Shown here: positions 35,521-43,998 of the stretch, piece by piece
Layout of the letters: each line of letters begins with the position of its first letter
Position numbering within the stretch: position 1 is the stretch's first letter
From: Bacteroidales bacterium
Lineage (GTDB): Bacteria > Bacteroidota > Bacteroidia > Bacteroidales > UBA3824
Length of the DNA: 59,808 nucleotides
Reading direction: 5' to 3'
Assembly: GCA_017543645.1 (NCBI GenBank)
Contig: JAFYFR010000037.1
Coordinates: forward strand, 1 to 59,808
The notes under the pieces: generated by a model
What the model saw: only the letters and a program-made list of their open reading frames with translations
Databases searched by the model: none
What the model was told of the DNA's origin: nothing
Position numbers and translations under genes: made by a program

Positions 35521-35551
35521 CAAAGGTAAGCATTTATTTTAAAAAAACAAA
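35521..35551 (-). promoter_or_regulatory. greA promoter, near-perfect Bacteroidota consensus
   Basis: On the minus strand TTTG (35551-35548), 19 bases, then TACCTTTG (35528-35521). Initiation is expected near 35514. Confidence 0.8.
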
Positions 35552-35581
35552 CTTTTTTTTGATTAGTTTTTGCTCGTTGAA

Positions 35582-35950
35582 TCACTTTTTCGGTTTGATA
35601 ACCTCTGCGGCTGCCAATTTCATGCGCTCGAAATACTCGTCGGCGGGAGATTTGCGCATGTGGTTTTTTGCCTGGATTTCCTTTATTGGGTTGTCGCTTT
35701 TGAATTTTACATCCTGTTTGAGTTTTTCGGCTTTGGCTTTCTCCTCGTTGCGGCGTTTCTGCTCCTCGAGGCTTAGTCCTTTTTCTACAGTGATGGTGTT
35801 GAGCGTGGCGGAGAAGTCGTTGAGATTCTGGTGCTCAATGGGTTTCTCTTCTTCGTCTTGGACTTTGTTTTTTTTGAGTATGAAAATCATACCTCCGATA
35901 AATCCCGCTATTATGATAATCATAATGCAGGCAAATGCTGATCCGTTCAT
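35582..35950 (-). CDS. Small single-pass membrane protein with charged coiled coil
   Basis: The 122-residue protein has an N-terminal membrane helix (about 5-26: a run of Ile, Gly and Phe) and a Lys/Glu-rich helical tail (LSLEEQKRRNEEKAKAEKLK). It follows the Lys/Glu-rich secreted protein by 12 bases and shares its composition, so the two are probably co-transcribed and may interact. No family is recognised. Confidence 0.65.
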   Translation of the reverse strand: MNGSAFACIMIIIIAGFIGGMIFILKKNKVQDEEEKPIEHQNLNDFSATLNTITVEKGLSLEEQKRRNEEKAKAEKLKQDVKFKSDNPIKEIQAKNHMRKSPADEYFERMKLAAAEVIKPKK

Positions 35951-35962
35951 CTTTGAGTGGTT

Positions 35963-37063
35963 TTATTTAAAAAAGTTTTTGAATAATCCTTTCTTTTTCT
36001 TCTTCTTATATTGTTTTTTCATCTTTTTGTCGGTTTGTTTGTGGTGCTTTTTCATCTTTTTCATGGTCTTGTCGTCCTGAATCTCCAGCAAGGCCTTTTT
36101 CGCTTTTTGGTAATGTTTGGCATCGGCTATCTGCTGTTTCCGCATTTCTTTCTCAAGCTCGCGTCTTTCCTTGGTCTTGAGTTCGCCGCCTTGTGCCGCA
36201 CGAGCGCGAAGTTCCTTTTTGCGGTCTTCCTCGGCTTTTGCCTTCTGTTCTTTCTTTGCCATTTTCTCGCGCTGCTTGGCTATTTTTTCGTGGTCGAGAT
36301 GGCCGTCGCCAGCATTTTTTAAGAATCTTTTGGTGCCTTTCTTAATGTTTTTCTGGTGTTCCCGCTCTTCGGGAGTTTGTTCTTTTTTCTTTTTTTTCTC
36401 TTTTGCCTTTTCCGCTTTTTTATCCTTCTTGGATTTATGCTCCTCAGGTTGCTCCTCTTCCACAGTTTTGTTTTTGGGTGTGGGGACTTCGTTTTCAAAC
36501 TCGAGACTTTCGCCTTCGTTCACAAACTCGTCTTCGTCTCTGAAGTCAGAATCTAACTCCTGAATACCAGAGTTCTCGTCTTCGGTTTTGCCTTTTTTCT
36601 TCTTGGCTTTTTTTTCTTCTTTTGAGGCTTTGGCCTTTTTGCTTTTGGGCGCCTCCTCCGTGTCGGTTTCCTCTTTCTCGGCGGCTTTGCGCTTTTTGCG
36701 GCTTGCTTTTTCCTCTTTTTCGTCGCCTTCCTCGCCTTCTTGGTTTTCAACGGTTTCGGCTTTCTGGGCATCTTTGATGGCTTTCTTCTCGGCTTTTTCG
36801 GCGTTCTTCTTCTCCTTTTTAGCGTCTTTTTTCTCCTTTTTTGCTTTTTTCTTCTTGTATTTTTTGCTGAGCTTTTTTTTCTTCTTGTTCGACAGTCCTT
36901 TTTCTATCAGAAATCCGTCCTGGGTGTATTGATTGCCGCTTGGAGCTATCTCTGCCGATGGCATGAACTTTCCGTAGTCGGGCTTCTGCGCTACTGCCAC
37001 CGATAGCGATGAAATAAGTATGATTAATGATAAGAATATAGTTTTTGTGTATGATGCTTTCAT
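35963..37063 (-). CDS. Lys/Glu-rich secreted protein of unknown function
   Basis: The 366-residue protein has a signal peptide (about 1-26, ending VAVAQ) and then almost only Lys, Glu, Ala and Asp from about residue 55 on, in the form of long highly charged helices. Low complexity makes homology calls unsafe. A lysine-rich exported protein this long is unusual and may bind nucleic acid or anionic polymers, but this is inference. The gene diverges from the one at 37114. Confidence 0.65.
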   Translation of the reverse strand: MKASYTKTIFLSLIILISSLSVAVAQKPDYGKFMPSAEIAPSGNQYTQDGFLIEKGLSNKKKKKLSKKYKKKKAKKEKKDAKKEKKNAEKAEKKAIKDAQKAETVENQEGEEGDEKEEKASRKKRKAAEKEETDTEEAPKSKKAKASKEEKKAKKKKGKTEDENSGIQELDSDFRDEDEFVNEGESLEFENEVPTPKNKTVEEEQPEEHKSKKDKKAEKAKEKKKKKEQTPEEREHQKNIKKGTKRFLKNAGDGHLDHEKIAKQREKMAKKEQKAKAEEDRKKELRARAAQGGELKTKERRELEKEMRKQQIADAKHYQKAKKALLEIQDDKTMKKMKKHHKQTDKKMKKQYKKKKKKGLFKNFFK

Positions 37064-37078
37064 CTGAAATTTATTTAA

Positions 37079-37086
37079 TATTTTTG
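37079..37086 (+). promoter_or_regulatory. -7 element for the gene at 37114
   Basis: TATTTTTG matches TAnnTTTG and places the start of transcription near 37093. Confidence 0.5.
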
Positions 37087-37113
37087 CAGCAAAATTACAA
37101 TAAATAAAACGCT

Positions 37114-37563
37114 GTGAGAGCTAAAAAGTTATATATAGCAGTTTTTTTTATGGTTTTGTTCTCGTTTTGTGGACATTCGGAGCATCCTACGCCTGATGTG
37201 AGGGTGGATTTCTATATTTATCTCAACGATCCTCGGTTCTCGGCTTTGCAGAATCCGGGCGGATGGGTGAATGTTACTGGCGGCTACAACGGGGTATTTG
37301 TATATAATTTCGATTGCGTTACATATTACGCTTACGAGCGGGCTTGCCCTGTAAGTCCTGACCATACTCCGTTGGTTTACGACGAGGCTCACCACTGCCT
37401 ATGCCACACCGACACTGTGAAAAACTGCAACTCACAGTTTAGTGTTTTGCTTCAAGGTGCTGTTACTCACGGCGTTGCCAAATATCCTGTAAAACGTTAT
37501 TTGGCCATCAAGGAGGGCGACCGTCTGCACGTAGTTAACGAAGATTATTATTTGAACAATTAG
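37114..37563 (+). CDS. Exported Rieske-like protein with degenerate cluster motif
   Basis: The 149-residue protein starts at a GTG (37114) and has a hydrophobic export signal ending near FSFCGHSE. The region DCVTYYAYERACPV and, about 20 residues on, HHCLCHTDT resembles the Rieske-type Cys-x-His / Cys-x-x-His pairs of Bacteroidota envelope proteins. The first pair lacks its His (Cys-Pro-Val), so a normal 2Fe-2S cluster is doubtful; the second region has Cys-Leu-Cys-His. It lies eight bases before the RNA methyltransferase gene, probably on one transcript. Confidence 0.6.
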   Translation: MRAKKLYIAVFFMVLFSFCGHSEHPTPDVRVDFYIYLNDPRFSALQNPGGWVNVTGGYNGVFVYNFDCVTYYAYERACPVSPDHTPLVYDEAHHCLCHTDTVKNCNSQFSVLLQGAVTHGVAKYPVKRYLAIKEGDRLHVVNEDYYLNN

Positions 37564-37570
37564 AATATTT

Positions 37571-38734
37571 ATGGAACTGTTTGATATTACCGCAACTACA
37601 TTTTTCGGATTGGAAAATGTTCTTAAAGATGAACTTGAATCGCTTGGCGCGCAAGATATTAAGGTGCTTAACCGTGCAGTGATGTTCCGTGGCGACACTC
37701 GTCTGCTTTATAAGTGTAACCTATGGCTAAGAACGGCTTTGAAGGTGCTTGTGCCGGTGGAAGGCTTTGAGGCTGGCGACGAGAGGGAGTTTTACAACCG
37801 TGTTTATAATATCAACTGGGAAAAATATTTTTCTGTAAATCAGACTTTTGCAATTGATTCGGTAACAAGCGGAATCTATTTCAAACACAGCAAATACGCC
37901 GCTCTGAAGATGAAGGATGCTATCTGCGACTTTTTCCGCGATAGGAGAGGACGCCGTCCAGATGTGGATATTGATTATCCCGATGTGCGGCTGAATTTGC
38001 ACATATATAATAAGGTGTGTACAATTTCGTTGGACAGCACCGGCGTGCCGATGAGCAAGCGCGGCTACAAAACCCGTCAGACTTTTGCCCCGCTCAACGA
38101 GGTGATGGCGGCTGGAATATTAAAAATCGCTGGCTGGGATACACGTCAGACACTTTTAGACCCGATGTGCGGTTCTGGAACGTTTGCTATTGAGGCATGT
38201 CTGATGGCGAGGAACATAGCTCCGGGAAGTTTCCGCAATTTCGCTTTTGAAAAATGGCACAATTACGACGACAAGATATGGATTGAACTCAAGAAAGAGG
38301 CTCGAGCCGGTGTTGTCCATGGCGACGGCGTTAAGATTATGGGTTACGACATCGACCCTTCGGCTTTGGATGCCGCTTCGTACAACGCTATGAAGGCTGG
38401 CGTGGAAGATTATATCGACTTCGACCGTATGGATTTTTTCAAAAACGACGCGCAGTTCCGAAATATATTTGTGATAATGAATCCTCCATACGGCGAGCGT
38501 TTGGAAGATGCCGCGCGGATGATAGAGTTTTACAAGAATATTGGCAACCGTCTTAAATCGTCGTACACCGACAGCAAGGTGTGGATTCTTAGCGGAAACC
38601 TCGATGCCATTAAGAATCTCGGACTTCATCCTTCGATTAAGGTGAAACTTTTTAACGGTGCTATAGAGTGCAAGTTAGAATGTTTTGAACTTTATAGCGG
38701 AAGCCGAAAGAGAAACGACCGCCCCGAAGCTTAG
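37571..38734 (+). CDS. THUMP-domain class I rRNA methyltransferase (RlmL-like)
   Basis: The 387-residue enzyme has an N-terminal ferredoxin-like/THUMP part and a methyltransferase domain with DPMCGSGTFAIEACLMARN at about 196-215 and the catalytic NPPYGERL near 306. It corresponds to the N-terminal half of E. coli RlmKL, which methylates G2445 of 23S rRNA; the RlmK half is absent. The exact target base here is inference. It converges on the next gene with a four-base overlap. Confidence 0.9.
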   Translation: MELFDITATTFFGLENVLKDELESLGAQDIKVLNRAVMFRGDTRLLYKCNLWLRTALKVLVPVEGFEAGDEREFYNRVYNINWEKYFSVNQTFAIDSVTSGIYFKHSKYAALKMKDAICDFFRDRRGRRPDVDIDYPDVRLNLHIYNKVCTISLDSTGVPMSKRGYKTRQTFAPLNEVMAAGILKIAGWDTRQTLLDPMCGSGTFAIEACLMARNIAPGSFRNFAFEKWHNYDDKIWIELKKEARAGVVHGDGVKIMGYDIDPSALDAASYNAMKAGVEDYIDFDRMDFFKNDAQFRNIFVIMNPPYGERLEDAARMIEFYKNIGNRLKSSYTDSKVWILSGNLDAIKNLGLHPSIKVKLFNGAIECKLECFELYSGSRKRNDRPEA

Positions 38735-39510
38735 AAATCAACGTAGAGCTTGAACTTTCTTGCTGTTTTTACTTTGTCGATAGTCTCCCTTATTGAGTCG
38801 GCATGGTAGGCTATGGGAATACGGTAGCCGCAAATCTCTAATTTGTACGTGCCTTTTCCTTCCGAAAGTGCTGACTTGAGCAGGGGATCGTTGGTTGAAT
38901 CTCTAAACGCTACTATCTTGCGGTTGGTATTGTCGAACAGTTCTATCGTGAATTTAAAATATTCCATTGAGTAATAGTCGGATATGGTTTCGTATTTGCC
39001 GGTAACAATAAGGTCGGTAACGGCTTTGAGATAGAAATAGTAGTCGTTGAGTGAGCTTTCTCTCATGAGCGAGTTTTCGTATTCGTATGATATTTCGGCA
39101 GTTTCGCCGTTGCGGACAAAGAAACGCAGTGTGCCGTCGGGCTTGTTGGTGTAATTTTCCACGATGGTTTCGGTAGGGGTGTCGCTTTTGAGAGATTCCA
39201 CCTCGCGGGCTATCCTCACTTGTGCCGAGTCGAAACAGAAATATACAGCCACAGCCACAGCCGCCGACAATAGTATTAGCGGAATGGAGCGGACTGTCTG
39301 CTTAAAACCGCCCGAGGACTGCTGTTTTTTTTGAAAGAAGAGTATAACGGCGGCTATGGTAACAGCTAAAAGCGATATTACTGTGAGGAGTGTGAATGTA
39401 GCACCGAAACGTACCTTGTATGCAGTGAACGCGAATCCTGCTGCAAGAATGGCTAAGCAGACGGGAATTGTACGCATGACGGTATGATTTTTTTCTTGTG
39501 GCTGGTTCAT
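38731..39510 (-). CDS. Membrane protein with three helices and a periplasmic domain
   Basis: The 259-residue protein has three hydrophobic helices (about 12-29, 35-58 and 73-92), then a ~165-residue soluble domain made of beta strands with Tyr-rich repeats (SLNDYYFYLKAVTDLI, then SDYYSMEYFKFTIEL). I know no family. It lies 17 bases after dxr in the same direction, so it is probably the last gene of the M23-dxr transcript. Confidence 0.6.
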   Translation of the reverse strand: MNQPQEKNHTVMRTIPVCLAILAAGFAFTAYKVRFGATFTLLTVISLLAVTIAAVILFFQKKQQSSGGFKQTVRSIPLILLSAAVAVAVYFCFDSAQVRIAREVESLKSDTPTETIVENYTNKPDGTLRFFVRNGETAEISYEYENSLMRESSLNDYYFYLKAVTDLIVTGKYETISDYYSMEYFKFTIELFDNTNRKIVAFRDSTNDPLLKSALSEGKGTYKLEICGYRIPIAYHADSIRETIDKVKTARKFKLYVDF

Positions 39511-39527
39511 GAGATAGAGTGTGATTT

Positions 39528-40679
39528 TCAGGATGTTATGCTTTCGGCAATGCGTGTTGCTTCTGCATGTGTCGCTATTATGTCGTCTAACGTGGGGGCG
39601 GCGATGAAGGTTGTAGTTTGCATTGTTTTTTCTATCAGGTCAGACATTTCGAGAAATCCTATTTTGTCCTGAAGGAATCTTTTTACAGCTATTTCGTTGG
39701 CGGCGTTCATGGCGCAGGCGAGGTTTCCTCCATGTTTTGCAGATTCGATAGCCAAGGCGAGGTTCCTGAATAGGTTGAGGTCGGGTTTTTCAAACGAGAG
39801 GTTCTTTAGATCAAAGAAGTCAACCCTCGGGAATGTGCTTTTCAGCCTTTCGGGATAGCCTATAGCAAACTGGATAGGCAGACGCATATCTGGCATTCCG
39901 AGTTGGAACTTTATCGAGCCGTCTTCAAACTGCACTCCCGAATGGATTATGCTCTGAGGATGCACAAGCACCTCTATTTTATCCACGGGGACATTGAATA
40001 GGTGCATCGCCTCAATGGTTTCCAAGCCTTTGTTCATGAGCGATGCCGAGTCGATTGTAACTTTCGCGCCCATGTTCCAGTTGGGATGGCGGAGCGCCTG
40101 TTCTTTTTTCACTTTGGTGAGAAACTCGTGGTTTTTGCCACGGAACGGTCCTCCCGATGCTGTGAGCAGGATTTTTTCTATTTCGTTGTCGCCTTCGCCG
40201 ATAAGTGATTGGAAAATGGCTGAATGTTCGCTGTCGACAGGGAGAATCGGCACATGGTTTTCAAAGGCCTCGCGGATAACGATGCTGCCTGCCGCCACGA
40301 GCGTCTCCTTGTTGGCAAGTGCGATAGGTTTTTTGTGACGGATGGCGTTGATTGTTGGAATAAGTCCCGAATAGCCCACCATTGCAGCCACTACCATGTC
40401 TACGGTGTCGAACTCCACCACGTCGGTAATTGACTTGCTGCCTGCGAAAACCTTTATCGGATAATCTTTGAGAGCGTCGCGGGTGGCTTCGTATTTTGAT
40501 TCGTCGGCTATTACTACGGCGTTGGGCTGAAATTTAATGGCTTGTTTTACAAGTAGTTCCCAATTTGAGCCGGCAGTAAGGATTTCTGCCTCGAATTTTT
40601 CTGGATTCCTGTCTATTACGTCGAGTGTCTGAGTGCCGATGCTGCCGGTAGAGCCTAAAATTGCTATTCTTCGTTTCAT
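39528..40679 (-). CDS. dxr: 1-deoxy-D-xylulose 5-phosphate reductoisomerase
   Basis: The 383-residue enzyme makes 2-C-methylerythritol 4-phosphate, the first committed step of the non-mevalonate isoprenoid pathway; IspD is encoded at 26098-26778. NADPH-binding ILGSTGSIGTQTLDVI, LANKETLVAAG, PVDSEHSAIFQ and GMPDMRLPIQFA are diagnostic. I start at the ATG at 40679: the open frame continues upstream to 40910, but that part is Arg/His-rich shadow coding from the neighbouring peptidase gene. The gap to that gene is two bases. Confidence 0.96.
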   Translation of the reverse strand: MKRRIAILGSTGSIGTQTLDVIDRNPEKFEAEILTAGSNWELLVKQAIKFQPNAVVIADESKYEATRDALKDYPIKVFAGSKSITDVVEFDTVDMVVAAMVGYSGLIPTINAIRHKKPIALANKETLVAAGSIVIREAFENHVPILPVDSEHSAIFQSLIGEGDNEIEKILLTASGGPFRGKNHEFLTKVKKEQALRHPNWNMGAKVTIDSASLMNKGLETIEAMHLFNVPVDKIEVLVHPQSIIHSGVQFEDGSIKFQLGMPDMRLPIQFAIGYPERLKSTFPRVDFFDLKNLSFEKPDLNLFRNLALAIESAKHGGNLACAMNAANEIAVKRFLQDKIGFLEMSDLIEKTMQTTTFIAAPTLDDIIATHAEATRIAESITS

Positions 40680-40681
40680 TT

Positions 40682-41527
40682 TTAATATGCTATGTATTCT
40701 TCGGGATTTACAGGAACGCCGTTGTGCCAGAGTTCGAAGTGCAGGTGAGTGCCGGTGGTGAGTTCGCCGGAGTTGCCTATGATGGCAATCGGGTCGCCTG
40801 CCTGAACCTTGTCGCCCGCGCTTTTGAGCAGTACCGAATTGTGCTTGTAGACTGATATGAGGTTGTCCTCGTGCTGTATTTGGATGATGTTGCCGGTTTC
40901 GATAGTCCACGTTGAGAGAATTACTGTGCCTGAGAGGGTTGCAAGTATCGGCTCGTCTTCCTTGGCGGCAATGTCGATGCCTAAGTGTTTTTTCTCAGGG
41001 TTGAATTTTGACGTGAGAGTGCCGTGCACAGGCATGAAGAAGTTGTGCCTTTTGTATTTGTCCTTGCCAGATGCGTTGATGAGTGCGAGGGTCTGCAGCG
41101 TTTCCTCTTCGATGAGTGTCCTTACTATGCTGTCGTGTTTAGATTTTGCGAAGTCGGCGTGAAGACGTTCTATTGTGGTGGTGTCTTCCTTGTCAATGTC
41201 CTCGTCGAAATTGCGGTCGTCCATGATGTTCTTGATTCTCTCAAAATATTCTTGACGTTGTGCGAGTATGTTGCTGATGCTGTCCATCTTCATGGAGTTG
41301 GCTGTGAGCGCGAGCTTCATCTGCTCGTCTTCGTGCTTGGGCAGCATAGAGTTGAGCGGCGTGTAAATAAAGAGCAGCGCGGTGAGCAGTGCGATAACGA
41401 TTATCAGCAGTCCTGCGTATGCTACTATGTTTACCGAGTTGACACGGAACGACGTGGTTTCGTGCAAGGTGGTTTCGTTGTAGAGTATTATTTTGTAACT
41501 ATTCCGTTGTTTTTTTTCTTTAGCCAT
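40682..41527 (-). CDS. M23-family peptidoglycan peptidase
   Basis: The 281-residue protein has a cytoplasmic start, one membrane helix (about 30-52), a helical stalk, and a C-terminal LytM-type domain with HLGIDIA (His-x-x-x-Asp) and THLHFELW (His-x-His) zinc ligands. It should act on cell-wall peptides from the inner membrane. Since both zinc motifs are intact, it is probably an active enzyme rather than an EnvC-type activator. dxr follows after two bases. Confidence 0.9.
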   Translation of the reverse strand: MAKEKKQRNSYKIILYNETTLHETTSFRVNSVNIVAYAGLLIIVIALLTALLFIYTPLNSMLPKHEDEQMKLALTANSMKMDSISNILAQRQEYFERIKNIMDDRNFDEDIDKEDTTTIERLHADFAKSKHDSIVRTLIEEETLQTLALINASGKDKYKRHNFFMPVHGTLTSKFNPEKKHLGIDIAAKEDEPILATLSGTVILSTWTIETGNIIQIQHEDNLISVYKHNSVLLKSAGDKVQAGDPIAIIGNSGELTTGTHLHFELWHNGVPVNPEEYIAY

Positions 41528-41531
41528 TTTT

Positions 41532-41576
41532 CGTAAAATATTTTACGGCAAATATAAATAATAAAACTGAAAACGT
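41532..41576 (-). promoter_or_regulatory. Promoter of the M23-dxr operon with a 16-bp palindrome at the start point
   Basis: On the minus strand TTTG, 20 bases, then TATATTTG (41556-41549). CGTAAAATATTTTACG at 41532-41547 is a perfect palindrome over the predicted start and ends five bases before the start codon. Confidence 0.6.
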
Positions 41577-41591
41577 CAAAAATAAAATCTG

Positions 41592-42719
41592 CTACTTAAC
41601 ATTATCCTTTAAGTAACTATTATAACTGCTTGCAATGCCGTTGCTTAATTCTATGGTGTATTTCCATCCAAGTTTTTCAAGCTTTGACACGTCGAGGAGT
41701 TTTTGCGGAGTGCCGTTGGGTTTGTCCGAGTTCCAAACCACCTTGCCTGTGTATCCTACGGCTGATTTTACCATGTCGGCAAGTTCTTTTATCCTAAGGT
41801 CTTTGCCTGTGCCTATATTAATATGTGTGTTGCGCACTTCGGTTTTGGTATACGGAACGGCAAAGTCGGTGATATTGAACTGTTTGCGTAGGATGTCGGC
41901 AAAATCCACGTTTTCCATAAGAAATACGCACGCCTCGCCCAAGTCTTGCGAATGGAGAAACTCGCGTCGTGGCGATCCGTCGCCCCAGAGTTCCACAACG
42001 GTGTCTTTGCCTTGTCCGCCGATGCCGTACTTTTTAATAACCTCTAACTGGCGGGGTAGGGGGGACGCTCCCGAAACGCCTTCGATGGGACGGCGGTCGA
42101 GGTCTTTTTTAATGGCTTCAAAATCGTTGTTCTCCAAACATTTGGCAAGATGAAACTTGCGTATCATCGCCGGCATCACGTGCGAGGTCTCGAGGTTGTA
42201 GTTGTCGTTCGGTCCGTATAGGTTGGTGGGCATCACAGAGATAAAGTTGGTGCCGTACTGGAGGTTGTAACTTTCGCAGAGCTTTATTCCGGCTATCTTG
42301 CTCAGGGCGTAGGGCTCGTTGGTGTATTCGAGTTCGGAAGTGAGAAGCACGTCCTCGGTCATGGGCTGCGGCGGATTCTTAGGGTAGATGCAGCTCGAAC
42401 CCAAGAAAAGCAGTTTTTTTGCTCCGTATTTGTAAGCCGCGTGAATAATGTTCGATTCTATCATCAGATTCTGATAGATGAAGTCGGCGCGGTAGGTAAG
42501 GTTTGCAATAATGCCGCCCACGTGAGCCGCCGATTGGAATACGTATTCGGGCCGCTCTTTTTCAAAAAAAGCCTCAACTGTCTTGGTGTCAATTAAATCG
42601 TATTGGGCGTGAGGAGTAAAAACGAGATTGTTGTATCCCTCTTTGCGCAATGCGGCGGTAATGGCGCTGCCCACAAGTCCGCGATTGCCCGCTACATATA
42701 TTTTGCTATCTTTATTCAT
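41592..42719 (-). CDS. fcl: GDP-L-fucose synthase
   Basis: The 375-residue enzyme is an extended SDR that converts GDP-4-keto-6-deoxymannose to GDP-L-fucose. NAD-binding VAGNRGLVGSAITAALR, SAAHVGGI, the SSCIYP block, the YALSKIAGIKLCESY active-site Tyr-x-x-x-Lys and MPTNLYGPNDNY are typical. It lies 14 bases after gmd. Length exceeds the E. coli enzyme by about 50 residues (an insert near 205-230), as often in Bacteroidota. Confidence 0.95.
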   Translation of the reverse strand: MNKDSKIYVAGNRGLVGSAITAALRKEGYNNLVFTPHAQYDLIDTKTVEAFFEKERPEYVFQSAAHVGGIIANLTYRADFIYQNLMIESNIIHAAYKYGAKKLLFLGSSCIYPKNPPQPMTEDVLLTSELEYTNEPYALSKIAGIKLCESYNLQYGTNFISVMPTNLYGPNDNYNLETSHVMPAMIRKFHLAKCLENNDFEAIKKDLDRRPIEGVSGASPLPRQLEVIKKYGIGGQGKDTVVELWGDGSPRREFLHSQDLGEACVFLMENVDFADILRKQFNITDFAVPYTKTEVRNTHINIGTGKDLRIKELADMVKSAVGYTGKVVWNSDKPNGTPQKLLDVSKLEKLGWKYTIELSNGIASSYNSYLKDNVK

Positions 42720-42733
42720 TGGTGTTCAGTGTT

Positions 42734-43864
42734 TTATTCAAAGTAATTTAAAGTTTTAAATCCGCCTTGGTGCAGGTAGCGGTCTTTTTTCATAAGCTTG
42801 AGGTCGGCATTAACCATTTCGGCGCAGAGTTTATGGAGGCCGTATTCGGGTTGCCAGCCTAATTCGGTGCGGGCTTTGGTGCTGTCGCCAATGAGCAGGT
42901 CAACTTCGGTGGGGCGGAAATACTTCGGGTCAACCTTTACCACCACATCGCCTATTTTTACGTTCTGCTTGATGTCGCGGAATTTTGGGTCGTCGCTTAC
43001 GGCATCCACAATGCCCACTTCGTTTACGCCCTCACCTTTAAATACTACAGACACTCCCGTTTCGGCAAAAGCCATGCGTACAAACTCGCGGACTTCGGTG
43101 GTAACGCCGGTGGCTATCACAAAGTCGTCGGGCTTGGAGTGCTGGAGTATCAGCCACATAGCCTTTACGTAGTCTTTGGCGTGTCCCCAGTCGCGCTTGC
43201 TGCTCAGGTTGCCGAGGTAGACTTCTTTCTGCATGCCGAGGGCGATGCGGGCTACTGCCCGGGTGATTTTGCGAGTTACGAATGTTTCGCCGCGCACGGG
43301 TGATTCGTGGTTGAACAGTATTCCGTTGGAGGCGAATATGTTGTAAGCCTCGCGGTAGTTCACCATTATCCAGTAGGCGTAGAGCTTGGCAACGGCGTAT
43401 GGCGAGCGCGGATAAAAAGGTGTCTGCTCGTTTTGCGGAACAGTTTGAACCTTGCCGAAAAGCTCCGACGTGGAGGCTTGGTAAATTCTTGTGTTGTTTT
43501 CCATTCCGAGAATGCGTATAGCCTCTAAAAGCCGCAGAGTGCCTATGCCGTCGGCGTTGGCGGTGTATTCGGGTGTGTCGAAACTCACTGCCACGTGGCT
43601 CATGGCGGCGAGGTTGTATATCTCGTCGGGTTTTACTTCCTGAACTATTCTGATGAGGTTGGTGCTGTCGGTCAGGTCGCCGTAATGGAGGTGGAACATG
43701 CGGTTTTCTTCGTGCGGGTCCTGGTAAAGATGGTCGATGCGGTCGGTGTTGAATAGCGAGCTGCGGCGTTTGATGCCGTGGACCTTGTATCCTTTTTTGA
43801 GCAGAAACTCCGCCAAGTACGCGCCGTCCTGCCCTGTTATGCCGGTAATTAGAGCTGTCTTCAT
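42734..43864 (-). CDS. gmd: GDP-mannose 4,6-dehydratase
   Basis: The 376-residue enzyme makes GDP-4-keto-6-deoxymannose for fcl. [29 protein letters not shown], the [10 protein letters not shown] block and [11 protein letters not shown] with the Tyr-x-x-x-Lys pair are diagnostic. I start at the ATG at 43864 rather than the TTG nine bases upstream. gmd-fcl supplies fucose for surface polysaccharide or protein O-glycans. Confidence 0.96.
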   Translation of the reverse strand: MKTALITGITGQDGAYLAEFLLKKGYKVHGIKRRSSLFNTDRIDHLYQDPHEENRMFHLHYGDLTDSTNLIRIVQEVKPDEIYNLAAMSHVAVSFDTPEYTANADGIGTLRLLEAIRILGMENNTRIYQASTSELFGKVQTVPQNEQTPFYPRSPYAVAKLYAYWIMVNYREAYNIFASNGILFNHESPVRGETFVTRKITRAVARIALGMQKEVYLGNLSSKRDWGHAKDYVKAMWLILQHSKPDDFVIATGVTTEVREFVRMAFAETGVSVVFKGEGVNEVGIVDAVSDDPKFRDIKQNVKIGDVVVKVDPKYFRPTEVDLLIGDSTKARTELGWQPEYGLHKLCAEMVNADLKLMKKDRYLHQGGFKTLNYFE

Positions 43865-43895
43865 GTGTAGCAAATAAAAAAATTACATTTTGTTG

Positions 43896-43903
43896 CAAAT
43901 TTA
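43896..43903 (-). promoter_or_regulatory. gmd -7 element
   Basis: On the minus strand TAAATTTG, 32 bases before the gmd start. It diverges from the ftsX promoter. Confidence 0.55.
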
Positions 43904-43939
43904 TGGAAATAAACAATTCGTAATAACAAAGAGAGTATT

Positions 43940-43947
43940 TATATTTG
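43940..43947 (+). promoter_or_regulatory. ftsX -7 element
   Basis: TATATTTG at 43940-43947 puts the transcript start near 43954 and rules out an in-frame start codon at 43945. Confidence 0.6.
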
Positions 43948-43998
43948 CAAAAAAAAGGAAAACAAAAACTACTACAAGGCAACTACAAGGAAAACACA

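Noticed and set aside
40680..40910. 77-codon N-terminal extension of dxr
   Set aside because: The extension lies in the coding region of the M23 peptidase and lacks homology; the ATG at 40679 begins the conserved Rossmann fold.
43038..43982. 314-codon minus-strand frame
   Set aside because: It overlaps gmd in another frame and is Arg/His/Pro-rich, typical of a shadow frame.
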